This document shows, piece after piece, positions 9,541-17,610 of a stretch of DNA of 20,520 nt. A program made the position numbers and the translations under genes. The notes under the pieces are model-generated. The model was given only the letters and a program-made list of their open reading frames with translations, was not told the DNA's origin and searched no databases. Each line of letters starts with the position of its first letter. Position 1 is the stretch's first letter. The stretch is from NCBI GenBank assembly GCA_005223375.1, contig RXOD01004556.1:1-20520 (forward strand). The letters are read 5' to 3'. The DNA comes from Amoebophrya sp. AT5.2 (lineage: Eukaryota; Sar; Dinophyceae; Syndiniales; Amoebophryaceae).

Positions 9541-9993
9541 GGTAGTGAAGAGTGAAAAAGCAGCTACGAGGCTATCCGGCTATTGATGGTATACACTGGA
9601 GCAGGAGCCGTCGAGGAATCTACGTTAAAAGATGTTGGGGGGACTATAGATGGACGTTCGCGTTTTTTCCCCACTACTCCTACTTTGCTGTGGAAATGCC
9701 GCTAGTCTTCGTGCGCCGCTGTACATTTCTTCGGTGCCGGTACACAAAGTTCGTGAGACATCAGCGAATGAACCAGCAGCACACGCTTAGCAAGCATAGT
9801 GACCTTGACCTGATCCGACCTTGGACTGATCGGACATCGGCCGAAGGTGATCGCGAGTGATGAATCGAATCACGACTATTCGTTGGTCCTCATTCAACAA
9901 CCGAACCGACCAAAAGAGGCGAACTCGACGCAAGTTGCGGAATGCTGCTGCTGTCAGCATCTTCTGCATCGGATGCTATAAGAAGTACGTCAC
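9541..9993. other. Intergenic region between genes 6 and 7
   Basis: 453 bp, possibly including 3' exons of gene 6 if the GTGAGT at 10074 is used. GATC and AAGGTC words recur near 9800-9860, too irregular to call a repeat. No RNA or gene is seen. Confidence 0.45.
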
Positions 9994-11085
9994 TCAATTC
10001 CTCCAGCGCGTGGCGCCGTGCTCTGCTAGTATGTCTGCGAAGTGCGAAAGGTTATTGGAGCCCCCCAGACTCACCTTGGACTGCAGGTAGGAGGCCGTCT
10101 TCGGTCGCGGCCGATGTTGCGGCGCGCCAATCGCGTGGTTTGTTGTGCGCACCTGCGTCTCCTGCGCCCGGTCTTCGGCGAGCGACCTCTCACCCCACGA
10201 CAGCGCCGCCAGCGTGTCCTGAATTTGCCGGCTGTCCTCGCGGCTGTAAGAACTGTAGCTGCCTCGGCCGCCGCGCGCCTCGGCCGCATTGACGGTAGCC
10301 GCCCGCGCCTCGGCTGCCGCGCGACGCAATGTCGAGAGGTCCACCAGAGACTCCTGCAAATCGCTGTCGAAGCGAGGACCATCAAACGACTCTCTCAGCG
10401 AGCTGTGGAAGAGTCCGCTGTCGCGGTACGTCTCGTCTGGATGTTCTTGGTCTCCACCACTTCCCTGCGCGTTGAAGCCAACGAAGAGCGGCGACGTGTC
10501 CCCCTCTTGGTCCTCGGGCACAAGAAAGTGCCGCACCGGAAGATCCTCTGCAGGAGGCGCTTCCGCAGCTCCAACGATTCGCGTCTGGAATCCCCTCGCA
10601 GCACCAGCGTCCGGGCGTTTGTCTGCATCATCGTCGCGGTGGACCTCGGGGTCTGCCTCGAACTGTGGCAAACGCGAGGCTCCCTCTTCCGCGGCTGAGG
10701 AATGCAGGATCGAAGACGACTCCTGCCGCAGAACCATGTCCCTGAGCATGGCAGTCGTGGAAGCGTAGTCGTCCGCGTCTTGCCCACCTTTCTCCAGAAT
10801 TGGAAACGCGCGCTTCCGCGACATCGATGCGCTTTGATTTCCGGCAGCTCCTTCCGGCACCGACGGCCGTGTACTTGCAGTGGCGGGATGAAAAACTGCG
10901 GACGAAGTCACGCAGGATTGTGAGGGCAGCTTGCTGTTCTTCGTGCCGCGCCTCTCGCGCCGCTCCACCTGCTCACACCAGTGGAAACGAGCGTTAGACA
11001 CGCGCTTCGCCTCCCGCCGCGCATCGGCGAGAAGCGCGAGGAGGGTCCGGCAATCTTCCTCCGTCGTGGTCGTCGGCGGCGCCAT
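9994..11085 (-). CDS. Uncharacterised hydrophilic protein, 363 aa
   Basis: Starts at ATG 11085 (context AGAAATGGCG) and ends at TGA 9994 if unspliced. The N-terminus is Thr-rich, then charged (ARREAKRVSNARFHWCEQVE). The middle is acidic and disordered-looking. Residues about 255-300 are Ala/Arg/Glu-rich and probably helical (TLRRAAAEARAATVNAAEAR), followed by Ser/Tyr repeats (GSYSSYSRED). There is no signal peptide and no membrane segment. A textbook 5' splice site, CCAAG then GTGAGT, lies at 10075/10074 in phase 0, so the last 27 residues may be replaced by another exon; a possible acceptor is GATGCTGACAG ending near 9955. No family recognised. Composition and frame length support a real gene. 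Confidence 0.55.
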   Translation of the reverse strand: MAPPTTTTEEDCRTLLALLADARREAKRVSNARFHWCEQVERRERRGTKNSKLPSQSCVTSSAVFHPATASTRPSVPEGAAGNQSASMSRKRAFPILEKGGQDADDYASTTAMLRDMVLRQESSSILHSSAAEEGASRLPQFEADPEVHRDDDADKRPDAGAARGFQTRIVGAAEAPPAEDLPVRHFLVPEDQEGDTSPLFVGFNAQGSGGDQEHPDETYRDSGLFHSSLRESFDGPRFDSDLQESLVDLSTLRRAAAEARAATVNAAEARGGRGSYSSYSREDSRQIQDTLAALSWGERSLAEDRAQETQVRTTNHAIGAPQHRPRPKTASYLQSKVSLGGSNNLSHFADILAEHGATRWRN

Positions 11086-11517
11086 TTCTTACTCCGGCAC
11101 CTACGCCCTCCTCGGAATTTCGAGGCCTGCGGCTCACAAACTGGTCTTGATTTCTACTTGTTATTGTTTTTCCTACTGCTTGCAGGGGAAGCTGCGTCTG
11201 GCCCTTCTTAAAGAAGTGGATCTACGCGCAAAATTAGCGCCGCTTTTCCGCGACACAGAGACTCTAATTCACACAACTCGCTACAATGCAATGCCATTTG
11301 CGACTCTCATTGTCCGCCTCACAGCAGACGCAATTTTTCCCCCAGTTTTTCTGGAACGTCGCCTCTTCATCTGCAACTACCTCAGAACAGAACTGAACAG
11401 ATGAATCTGCTTCCACTTGCATTGACGGTTTTTGAGGCTCATGAAGTTGTTGCGAGCGGAAAAAAAAACGCTTGTCACTGCCTCAATATGCTGTTGGCGC
11501 GGTGACTCTCATCTTCT
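11086..11517. other. Intergenic region between genes 5 and 6
   Basis: 432 bp, with an A run near 11460-11468 on the plus strand and T-rich tracts near 11158-11180. It is presumably the 3' flank of the SIL1-like gene and the 5' flank of the next one. No ORF, RNA or clear motif is supported. Confidence 0.5.
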
Positions 11518-13047
11518 TCAGCCAAGCCGCAGCATGTTCGCCACAGTTTGCAGCACGGTGAAGACCTCCTGCGTCACGCACTTCTTTCCCTCTTTCGCGG
11601 CTACAGCCCGCAGCTCCCCCTCTTCTTGTGCCCGCAACGCGGTCCGGAGACCCGCTATCTGCTTCAGCGCCACGCCCGCGACTGTAGACAAGTGTCCCCC
11701 GTTCTCCTTCGGAAGACTGCTCTCCTCCCGAAGAAGTTGTTCCTCCACCTCCGAAACCGCGGCCGCAAACTCCGACGAATCGCACGAATCGCACGAACGC
11801 ACCTTCTTCAGGACCTGCGACGCAAGTTCGGGGCGCGCGGCCAGCTTCTGCAGCCAGGCCAGGCGCAATTTGCCTGCAGCGTTCCCGAGGATCCTTGCCG
11901 CAGCGCGGGCAACCTCCCCATGCTCCTGCGCGGTGGACGAGAGAATCTCGAAATTCCACCCGCCCTCTACTTTGTTGGAAGACGTGGAGGCTTGTTCTTG
12001 CAGGAAACTCGTGAGGCCGAGCATCTCGCCGAGGTCGGGCTCCTCCTGATTTTTTTCATCGCTGTTCGTAGCTCTAGTAGCCGTTGCGGTCTTCAAGTGA
12101 CTGTCCTTCTGTAGTAATAGAATCGTGCTCATCGGCTTCGACGCTTCGTCTCGCTCGTCGAGAAGCTGCGCGCCCATTTGCGCGAGATCGTTTCCGCCTT
12201 TCGTGGGCCGCGAACCAGCGGAAGAAGAAGCCGCAGACGCCGCCTTGGACGGAGCAGCTTGGACTTGGTCGTCGTCGGCGAACGGGTCGCGGAGGTGCAT
12301 GGCGACAATAGGTGGATTCTCGTTCCTAGCTGCTGGATGAAACACCGCGGGCGCTGGGCTCTGTTGCTGCTCCAGCTGCAACAGCGCCTTCGGCTCGGCG
12401 GTTTTCTTTTTCTTCTTCTGCGAGGCGATGGCGACGTTACTGCTGCCATTCGATCTAACGCTTACGTCCTTCGTGCTAGAGGTGGTCGCAGTTGCAGATG
12501 ACTGTCGTACGGGAGCCGCATCCGCTTCTCGGCGTTCGGTGGTGGCTTTCGTGGCAGCGGCGGTGGTTTCCGGAGAAGATGGCGCAGCCTTTATTTTTGC
12601 CCCCGCATCGACTGCTTTCTTCTCCTCCGACGGCGCGGGCGTATGTTTCTCCGCTGGTCGGGGCGGCGCCGGAACCGACGCACGGGGCGACGAAGCTCCC
12701 GGCGCCACCGGCGTCGCAGCTTTGACATCCTCTCCCTTTGCGCTGGTCGCGAGAAAAGACACCCTGTTGGCGTAGGAATTGTTGGAGGAGGAAGCAACAG
12801 CTTCCTTCCCGCGCCGCAGCTCTTCCCAGGCCTCCAGAGTCGCGGAGAGATCCGCGGCGCGCACGTAAATGTCCTCCGACCGCTGCCTTTCCTCCGCTTG
12901 CAGGGCCCGCAGGAACGCCCGGGCACGCTCCGCCGCCGCTGCGGAGGTCGAGGCCGCCTTTCGTATTGCCGCATCGTCTTTTCCCAATGCATACTGCGAT
13001 GGAAAAGATACCGCAGCAAGGCAGGCCGTGGGTACCGTGAGCCGCAT
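11518..13047 (-). CDS. Secretory-pathway protein with a HspBP1/SIL1/Fes1-like armadillo segment
   Basis: A 509-aa protein from ATG 13047; the longer frame to 13104 starts with TTG. The start gives a plausible signal peptide (MRLTVPTACLAAVSFPSQ then YALG). Residues about 30-80 form a helical Ala/Glu/Arg region; 100-300 are low complexity (Ala, Ser, Thr, Pro, one Lys run). Residues about 335-410 carry LGEMLGLTSFLQEQ, then GGWNFEIL, then EVARAAARILGNAAG. This is the pattern of Hsp70 nucleotide-exchange factors of the HspBP1/Fes1/SIL1 type (L..LV...D.A, GG....L, VR..AA..LG.AAQNNP). The NNP part is not conserved. With a signal peptide, an ER-lumen BiP exchange factor (SIL1-like) is the simplest reading. 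The C-terminus is helical with two Cys pairs and lacks a KDEL-type signal. The family call is tentative. Confidence 0.55.
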   Translation of the reverse strand: MRLTVPTACLAAVSFPSQYALGKDDAAIRKAASTSAAAAERARAFLRALQAEERQRSEDIYVRAADLSATLEAWEELRRGKEAVASSSNNSYANRVSFLATSAKGEDVKAATPVAPGASSPRASVPAPPRPAEKHTPAPSEEKKAVDAGAKIKAAPSSPETTAAATKATTERREADAAPVRQSSATATTSSTKDVSVRSNGSSNVAIASQKKKKKTAEPKALLQLEQQQSPAPAVFHPAARNENPPIVAMHLRDPFADDDQVQAAPSKAASAASSSAGSRPTKGGNDLAQMGAQLLDERDEASKPMSTILLLQKDSHLKTATATRATNSDEKNQEEPDLGEMLGLTSFLQEQASTSSNKVEGGWNFEILSSTAQEHGEVARAAARILGNAAGKLRLAWLQKLAARPELASQVLKKVRSCDSCDSSEFAAAVSEVEEQLLREESSLPKENGGHLSTVAGVALKQIAGLRTALRAQEEGELRAVAAKEGKKCVTQEVFTVLQTVANMLRLG

Positions 13048-13643
13048 TGGCTCGGGGGAGTCGTGCGCGCGACGAAGCGCGCCACACAAACCTCTGCTAA
13101 ACAAACTCCACGTAGCCTATCCGATACAGTTGCCCACGCGATCATTTTTAGGGATGCGACGGGTGATTGACCGACACGAGATTTGCACCGCTTCCTCGTC
13201 GCGCTCTTATTGCTGCAAAAGGGCGGCTCCTTAAACCGCGCTCATCGTTGTAGTTCTTCTGCTCCTCTCCCGGTATTGCAAACACCGCATCGTGACTCAA
13301 CATTCATTCATGGGGTAACCGCCCCTGCTCCAGCGGAGTTCTTTCCGCAGGATTTTAGTAGAACTAGAAGGTTGCGACTGCATTACTAAAGGCCTCTCTC
13401 TAAATTCGGCTCGTACGGTGCGAAAAGCTGTCATCGGATAAGCCCAAACGCTTTCTGCACATGGCTTTTTGCAAATTTGTTTTACCCAAAATGCGATCAT
13501 TCTAACGTGTGACTGTGCAGCAACGAAGTCGGACCAGTTAGTTGTACCAAAATCCAACGCATTATGTACAGAAAGTGAAACTGGTGTCGAAACTGAGCGA
13601 ACTTAATAAATTATAGAATCAAATTGTATATGATTTCGCGGCG
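13048..13643. other. Intergenic region downstream of SWEET copy B
   Basis: 596 bp. The part near the SWEET stop carries two short elements shared with the flank of SWEET copy A (13508-13519 and 13550-13570). The rest is the 5' flank of the SIL1-like gene. An 86-codon frame (13557-13297) opens with TTG inside the shared element and is not supported as a gene. Confidence 0.5.
13550..13570. repeat. 3'-flank element of SWEET copy B (paired with 15565-15585)
   Basis: AAATCCAACGCATT is followed by ATGTACA here and TTGTACA at 15565-15585, so 20 of 21 bases match. A second shared word, TGTGACTGT then GCA or ACA, lies about 42-45 bases to the left in both copies (13508-13519 and 15520-15531). Most simply these are remains of the duplication that made the two SWEET genes, or a conserved 3'-end signal. 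Confidence 0.65.
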
Positions 13644-14874
13644 CTAGATGCGATTCTCCGGCCCCTCTGGGACTCTTTCCGACGCCGAGGTCGACGACGC
13701 GTTGCATTTGCTCGGTTCGTGATCCACTGCGTGTAGGTTTTTACAACCCCTAGAGTATTTTGCCGCCTCACCCACCGTTCCGCATTGTTTTGCGCCCTCC
13801 AAACGACCGTCGTCGCCAGCGTCATGATCTTTGTCCCCGCTACAACTCGCCAGACATGCCGCACTGTCTTGGCTATCGGTATCTGCGCCACCCCCTAGCA
13901 AAAGCCACTCCCACCAAGGGCCCAGCTTCCGCACCCTCCGCACAAACTCGTCCTCGGGAACGATCTCCGTCACGTTTCGGAGTTTCCATCTCAGCGACAA
14001 CGCGGCGACGTTAGCCAAGATGCAGACAAAGTCCGCGATAGCGATCTGCAGGCCACCGGACTCCAGGAAAAAAGCGGCGTTGACGAACCACGCGACCCCC
14101 GCAAACAGCGCACAGAGATTCATCGCGGTAGAGCCCATCGCCTCGACGTTGTTCGTCAGGAGAACCCGGGCCATCGACGCCAACGGATGCCCGAGAAAGA
14201 CAACCGCGGTCACAAGACCAAGCCAGCCGAAGACGGAGATGATAGCTGAAAATTTGTTTTGTTTCGTGGTGTGAAGGGGTTGTTGCATTGGTCCTTGAGA
14301 GGTACGTCGAATTTCAAGCGCTTTCTCTAGCTGTTCTCAGACCTTTATCTTAGTTTATCGAGAGCGCAGTCGAGCTGATTTGGCTGCTTAATCTCGCTCT
14401 GCTCTCATAGGAGCAAAACTTTTTCCTCCGTGCCTAACATCGGTCCAATCCAGTACGCTCCGTCGCGTCCTCCTCCGCACCCCCGTTCCCCTGCCACGCT
14501 CCTGCCAAACCCGCAAAAACCGCGACCAACACGCCCACAACCGCCAGCCCCCGTAAGTGCCTGCGCCAGTCCCGGCCGTATACGCTTCTCTTGTGGCACT
14601 TCTCGTACAGAACGAGAAACACCAGTCCAATCGCCAGCCCGAAAGCGTTGTGTATGATTCCCGGTATAATCCCCGACAGGCTGCAAAAAGCGAGCCAAAT
14701 CGAGCACTGCAGCAACATGCCGGTCAGGGGCAGCGGCGGAATCTCCACCGTTGTCGCGGTTTTCACCCAGAAAACACGGTAAAAAACACTGAGAGGGGCG
14801 GCGTACAGGATCATTGGCAGGGCTGCGCAGGCGACGTCAAGCGCTGTAAGAAAGCCCTCCTCGCTCGAGGACAT
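13644..14874 (-). CDS. SWEET-family (MtN3/saliva) 7-TM sugar transporter, copy B
   Basis: Bidirectional sugar uniporter family of plasma or internal membranes. Exons are 14874-14457 and 14245-13644, joined in phase 1 (339 aa). The ATG at 14874 is chosen because MSSSEEGF aligns with MSSEAEAF of copy A. Repeat 1: AAPLSVFYRVFWVKT (TM1 end, Pro27), IPPLPLTGMLLQC (TM2), PGIIHNAFGLAIGLVFLVLY (TM3, Asn76). The linker helix TM4 is LRGLAVVGVLVAVFAGL. Repeat 2: FLGHPLASMARVLLTNNVEAM (TM5, Pro160), TM6, then LQIAIADFVCILANVAALS (TM7). Asp211 stands where copy A has Asn and where plant SWEETs have a sugar-contacting Asn. A conserved GPWWEWLLL motif and an acidic, Ser-rich tail end it. It is a tandem duplicate of the gene at 16821-15633; exon 1 has the same length (418 nt) and the intron sits at the same place. 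Confidence 0.8.
14246..14456 (-). other. Intron of SWEET copy B (211 nt)
   Basis: Starts GTACTGGATT after GACGGAGC and ends AAATTTTCAG before CTATCATC; phase 1. Position and phase are identical to the copy A intron. Splicing joins the TM4 tail to IISVFGWLG as the family layout requires. Confidence 0.75.
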
Positions 14875-15632
14875 GGTATCTAGCTGCCGATGGCCCAACG
14901 CAGCGTCGCGGGGGAGTGAACAGTTTAACTTTAGTATAAACTGGTCGTTTGAGTTTGACTGTAATTCATCATGATGGCTGTGTAATAGAGGGTAGCTTTC
15001 GTACACGCTGTAGTACCTATTTCTTACATCTACATTTTGTTACACAGGCACTACGCTGAGGAAAAACCCACGCCGCACAGCCACAGCCCGTGTGGAAACT
15101 GGTATTCATCGCGACACACATTACTGAACAGCTCGACTTACTTGTTTGCCAGCACAGTCGGGTTGCGATCATTTTTTCTTGTACCACGACGGAAGTGTAG
15201 AGCAACACGGACGGCAAGTCATGCGACCATTTTCGTACGAAAAGCAGGGAAGCGATCAAGCCAGCAAGCACGTCTTCAATCACGAAAAGCAGGAACAGCA
15301 CGGCAAGCGAGCCTCTTGGCACGACCAAAAACAACTTCACTAAGTTTTCATGACGACGAACTTCCGCTTTCGTGGATTGCTTCCTAGGCGCAGAGCTGTA
15401 AACTCGAATTCTATTGAGCCGCCGAGAGCCCCGAGAGCTCTCATCGGAAGAGTCGTTGCCCCTCCAAGGGAAGGAAGATGATATGGCGCTCGTTTTCCCA
15501 AAATCCAACCGGTCCAAATTGTGACTGTACAAGTAAATCGGTTCATTACCATTACCCTCAAACTAAATCCAACGCATTTTGTACAACAATGAATCTCTAG
15601 TAGCCCAATGAAACATCAAATAGTAGGCTTAA
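14875..15632. other. Intergenic region between the two SWEET genes
   Basis: 758 bp. Near the copy A stop are the shared flank elements at 15520-15531 and 15565-15585. A hydrophobic open frame of 171 codons (15532-15017, minus) has no ATG before about residue 125. It also contains a GTAAGT (15141) followed by possible acceptors, so a 5'-UTR intron of copy B is possible. No supported gene. Confidence 0.5.
15565..15585. repeat. 3'-flank element of SWEET copy A (paired with 13550-13570)
   Basis: Twenty of 21 bases match the element downstream of copy B, and it lies 47 bp after the copy A stop codon (73 bp in copy B). See the partner entry for the second shared word. Confidence 0.65.
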
Positions 15633-16821
15633 TTAAATGTGATTCATCTCTGCGGCCTCCGCCACTCCCTCCGACGCTGCGGTTGACGACGCGTTGCTCT
15701 GTTCCACCGGTAGACTCGCGGTCTTTTGCGCCTCCTCTGTCTGTGCAGCCTCCGTGACCGTTCCGAGTTCTTCGTCCCCCTTTCCGCATCCCTCTACCCA
15801 AACACTTTCTTCCCCTCCTCCCGCCTCCAGCAGCGCCCACTGCCACCAGGGGCCCATTTTCCGCACCTTCGCCTCGAACTGCGCCTCGGAAAGAATTTCC
15901 TCCGCCTGATGCCGCAGCTTCCACCGCACGCACAGAGCGGCCGCGTTGGCCAGGACGCAGACCAGGTTGGCCAACGCGATTTGCAAGCCACCGGACTCCA
16001 GGAAAAAAACCGCGTTCGCGAACCACGCAAACCCGGTGACCACCGCGCACACGTTCATCTCAACGCTCCCCATCGCTCCCACGTTGTTGGTGAGGAGAAC
16101 GCGGGCCATGGCGACCAGCGGATGCGCGAGAAAAAGAACCGACGCTGAAAAACCCAGCCAACCAAACACAGCGATGATCGCTGAGGTGATTCATTTTTGC
16201 CGGGGTTAATGTGGGGGGTGCCGGGGTGATGAGTCGTAAACTGCGAAAAATTGCAGTTCCTACCTACCACGAAAATCCACAGTATTTAAAATCCGCAAGG
16301 CCCCTCGTCGTGGTCAACAGCCAATTACTGGCTTGCGGAGCGAGTGGTCCCTCGCAATCGCAACAATTCCTCTGGGCGGAAACTCAATGAGAAGTCCAAG
16401 TACCTTCCGCCGCGTACCCCTCTCCGCCCCCAGACCCATGCCAGGCTACCGCGAACCCCGCGCACAACCCAACCAAAACGCCCATCACGGCCAGCCCGGA
16501 CAGATGCCTGCGCCAGGCTCTCCCGTACACCTTTCGTCGGTGGCTCTTCTCGTACAGCACGAAGAAAACCAACCCAATCGCCACCCCAAACGCGTTCGGC
16601 ACAATTCCCGGTATAATGTTTGAGAGACCGCAGAAGACCAGCCAAATCGCGCACTGCAGCACCATGCCGGTCAGGGGCAGGGGCGGAATCTCCACGGTCG
16701 TCGCTGTTTTGGTCCAGAAAACGGGGTAAAAAACAGTGGCGGTGGACGAGAAAAGTATCATCGGCAGGACCACGCATGCGACGTCGAGCGCCGTCACGAA
16801 GGCCTCGGCTTCGGAGGACAT
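15633..16821 (-). CDS. SWEET-family (MtN3/saliva) 7-TM sugar transporter, copy A
   Basis: Exons are 16821-16404 and 16180-15633, joined in phase 1 (321 aa). The ATG at 16821 is supported by the matching start of copy B; the frame to 16854 starts with GTG. TM1-TM3 form the first triple-helix bundle (LPLTGMVLQCAIWLVF, then PGIVPNAFGVAIGLVFFVLY with the PN pair, Asn76). TM4 is LSGLAVMGVLVGLCAGFAVA. TM5-TM7 form the second bundle (FGWLGFSASVLFLAHPLVAM, Pro160; LQIALANLVCVLANAAALC, Asn211). Both pocket Asn residues are present, but the TM1 hinge Pro is missing: residues 25-33 read SSTATVFYP, where copy B has AAPLSVFYR. TM6 has Gly177 where plant SWEETs have Pro, in both copies. The conserved GPWWQWALLEAGG and an acidic tail follow. 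Likely passive sugar transport; substrate unknown. Confidence 0.82.
16181..16403 (-). other. Intron of SWEET copy A (223 nt)
   Basis: Starts GTACTTGGAC after GCGGAAG and ends AAATGAATCACCTCAG before CGATCATC; phase 1. An in-frame TGA (in AATGAATC) just upstream fixes the acceptor at the CTCAG. TGAAT lies about 9 bases from the 3' AG. Confidence 0.8.
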
Positions 16822-17610
16822 TTGGTATCTGCTGGCGCACTGTATTCGGCGCACTTTACCCGATCAGCACTTCTTTTCGTTCATGAGGGAACCGGCGCGA
16901 GGGCGGGGCCGTATTTTTAAGCGAATCTGTACTTCTATATTCTCGTCTACTTCAGGCCCCTCAAATTCGTCAAAGGACGGTGCTCCAATCTAGAGTTTGT
17001 TTCGATTTGCATATGCTTGTTTGTAGTCAGTTGAATCCAGGTCCAAGAAAAGTCTGGCATACCATTTGTTTCAAGCACGTGTCAGTGTCGCCACGGTGAA
17101 AATAAAAGATGGGGGGGGGCTACAGCTACTTCAACCTACATTGATACCCCTCAACACGGAGCCCGGCGGAACGCAATCGATATGCACGAAGTGTTGGCAG
17201 AACAAACGGACAAAGACCTGCGCAGCCCTTGCGCGCGCTGCTTCCACCGCGTTCCTGATTATCAAACGAAGTTCGCAACAGCTGCAAAGAAAGCTCAACC
17301 ACATCCAAAAACTTCAACTGTCCGGCAGTAGCTCCGTACGGGGATTGTCCGCAACAGGCCACATCTCCGCTCTTCACGTAAATTGATTCTATTCGATCTA
17401 CTTGGTAGGTATTTATTTGCGGCACGAATAATTTTCCACTCCAAAATACGAGTTCAGTGCAGTAGTCACAATTTCGGCAGGTCGTCCGCGAATCGATCTA
17501 CCGACATTTGATTCTTCTAGAAGCATCCAAAATTTTTATTTTTCCCCCAAAATAATACCACTACCGTTGCGTCACATGGAGTACACCGACAACTACTTAA
17601 TTACCAATTG
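16822..17610. other. Intergenic region between the F-box gene and SWEET copy A
   Basis: 789 bp. A G run of ten lies near 17111-17120 (plus strand). A 99-codon minus frame (17425-17126) opens with GTG, has no ATG start and no recognisable domain. A/T-rich tracts lie near 17520-17560. No repeat shared with the SWEET flanks was found. Confidence 0.5.

Noticed and set aside
15017..15532. Hydrophobic 171-codon minus frame between the SWEET genes, possibly an N-terminal exon of SWEET copy B
   Set aside because: It opens with TTG and has no ATG until about residue 125. Its GTAAGT donor is phase 1, while the usable acceptors before the SWEET start are phase 0 or 2. Copy A has no equivalent extension.
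17126..17425. 99-codon minus frame upstream of SWEET copy A
   Set aside because: GTG start, no ATG, no domain, and overlapped by an equally long plus-strand frame.
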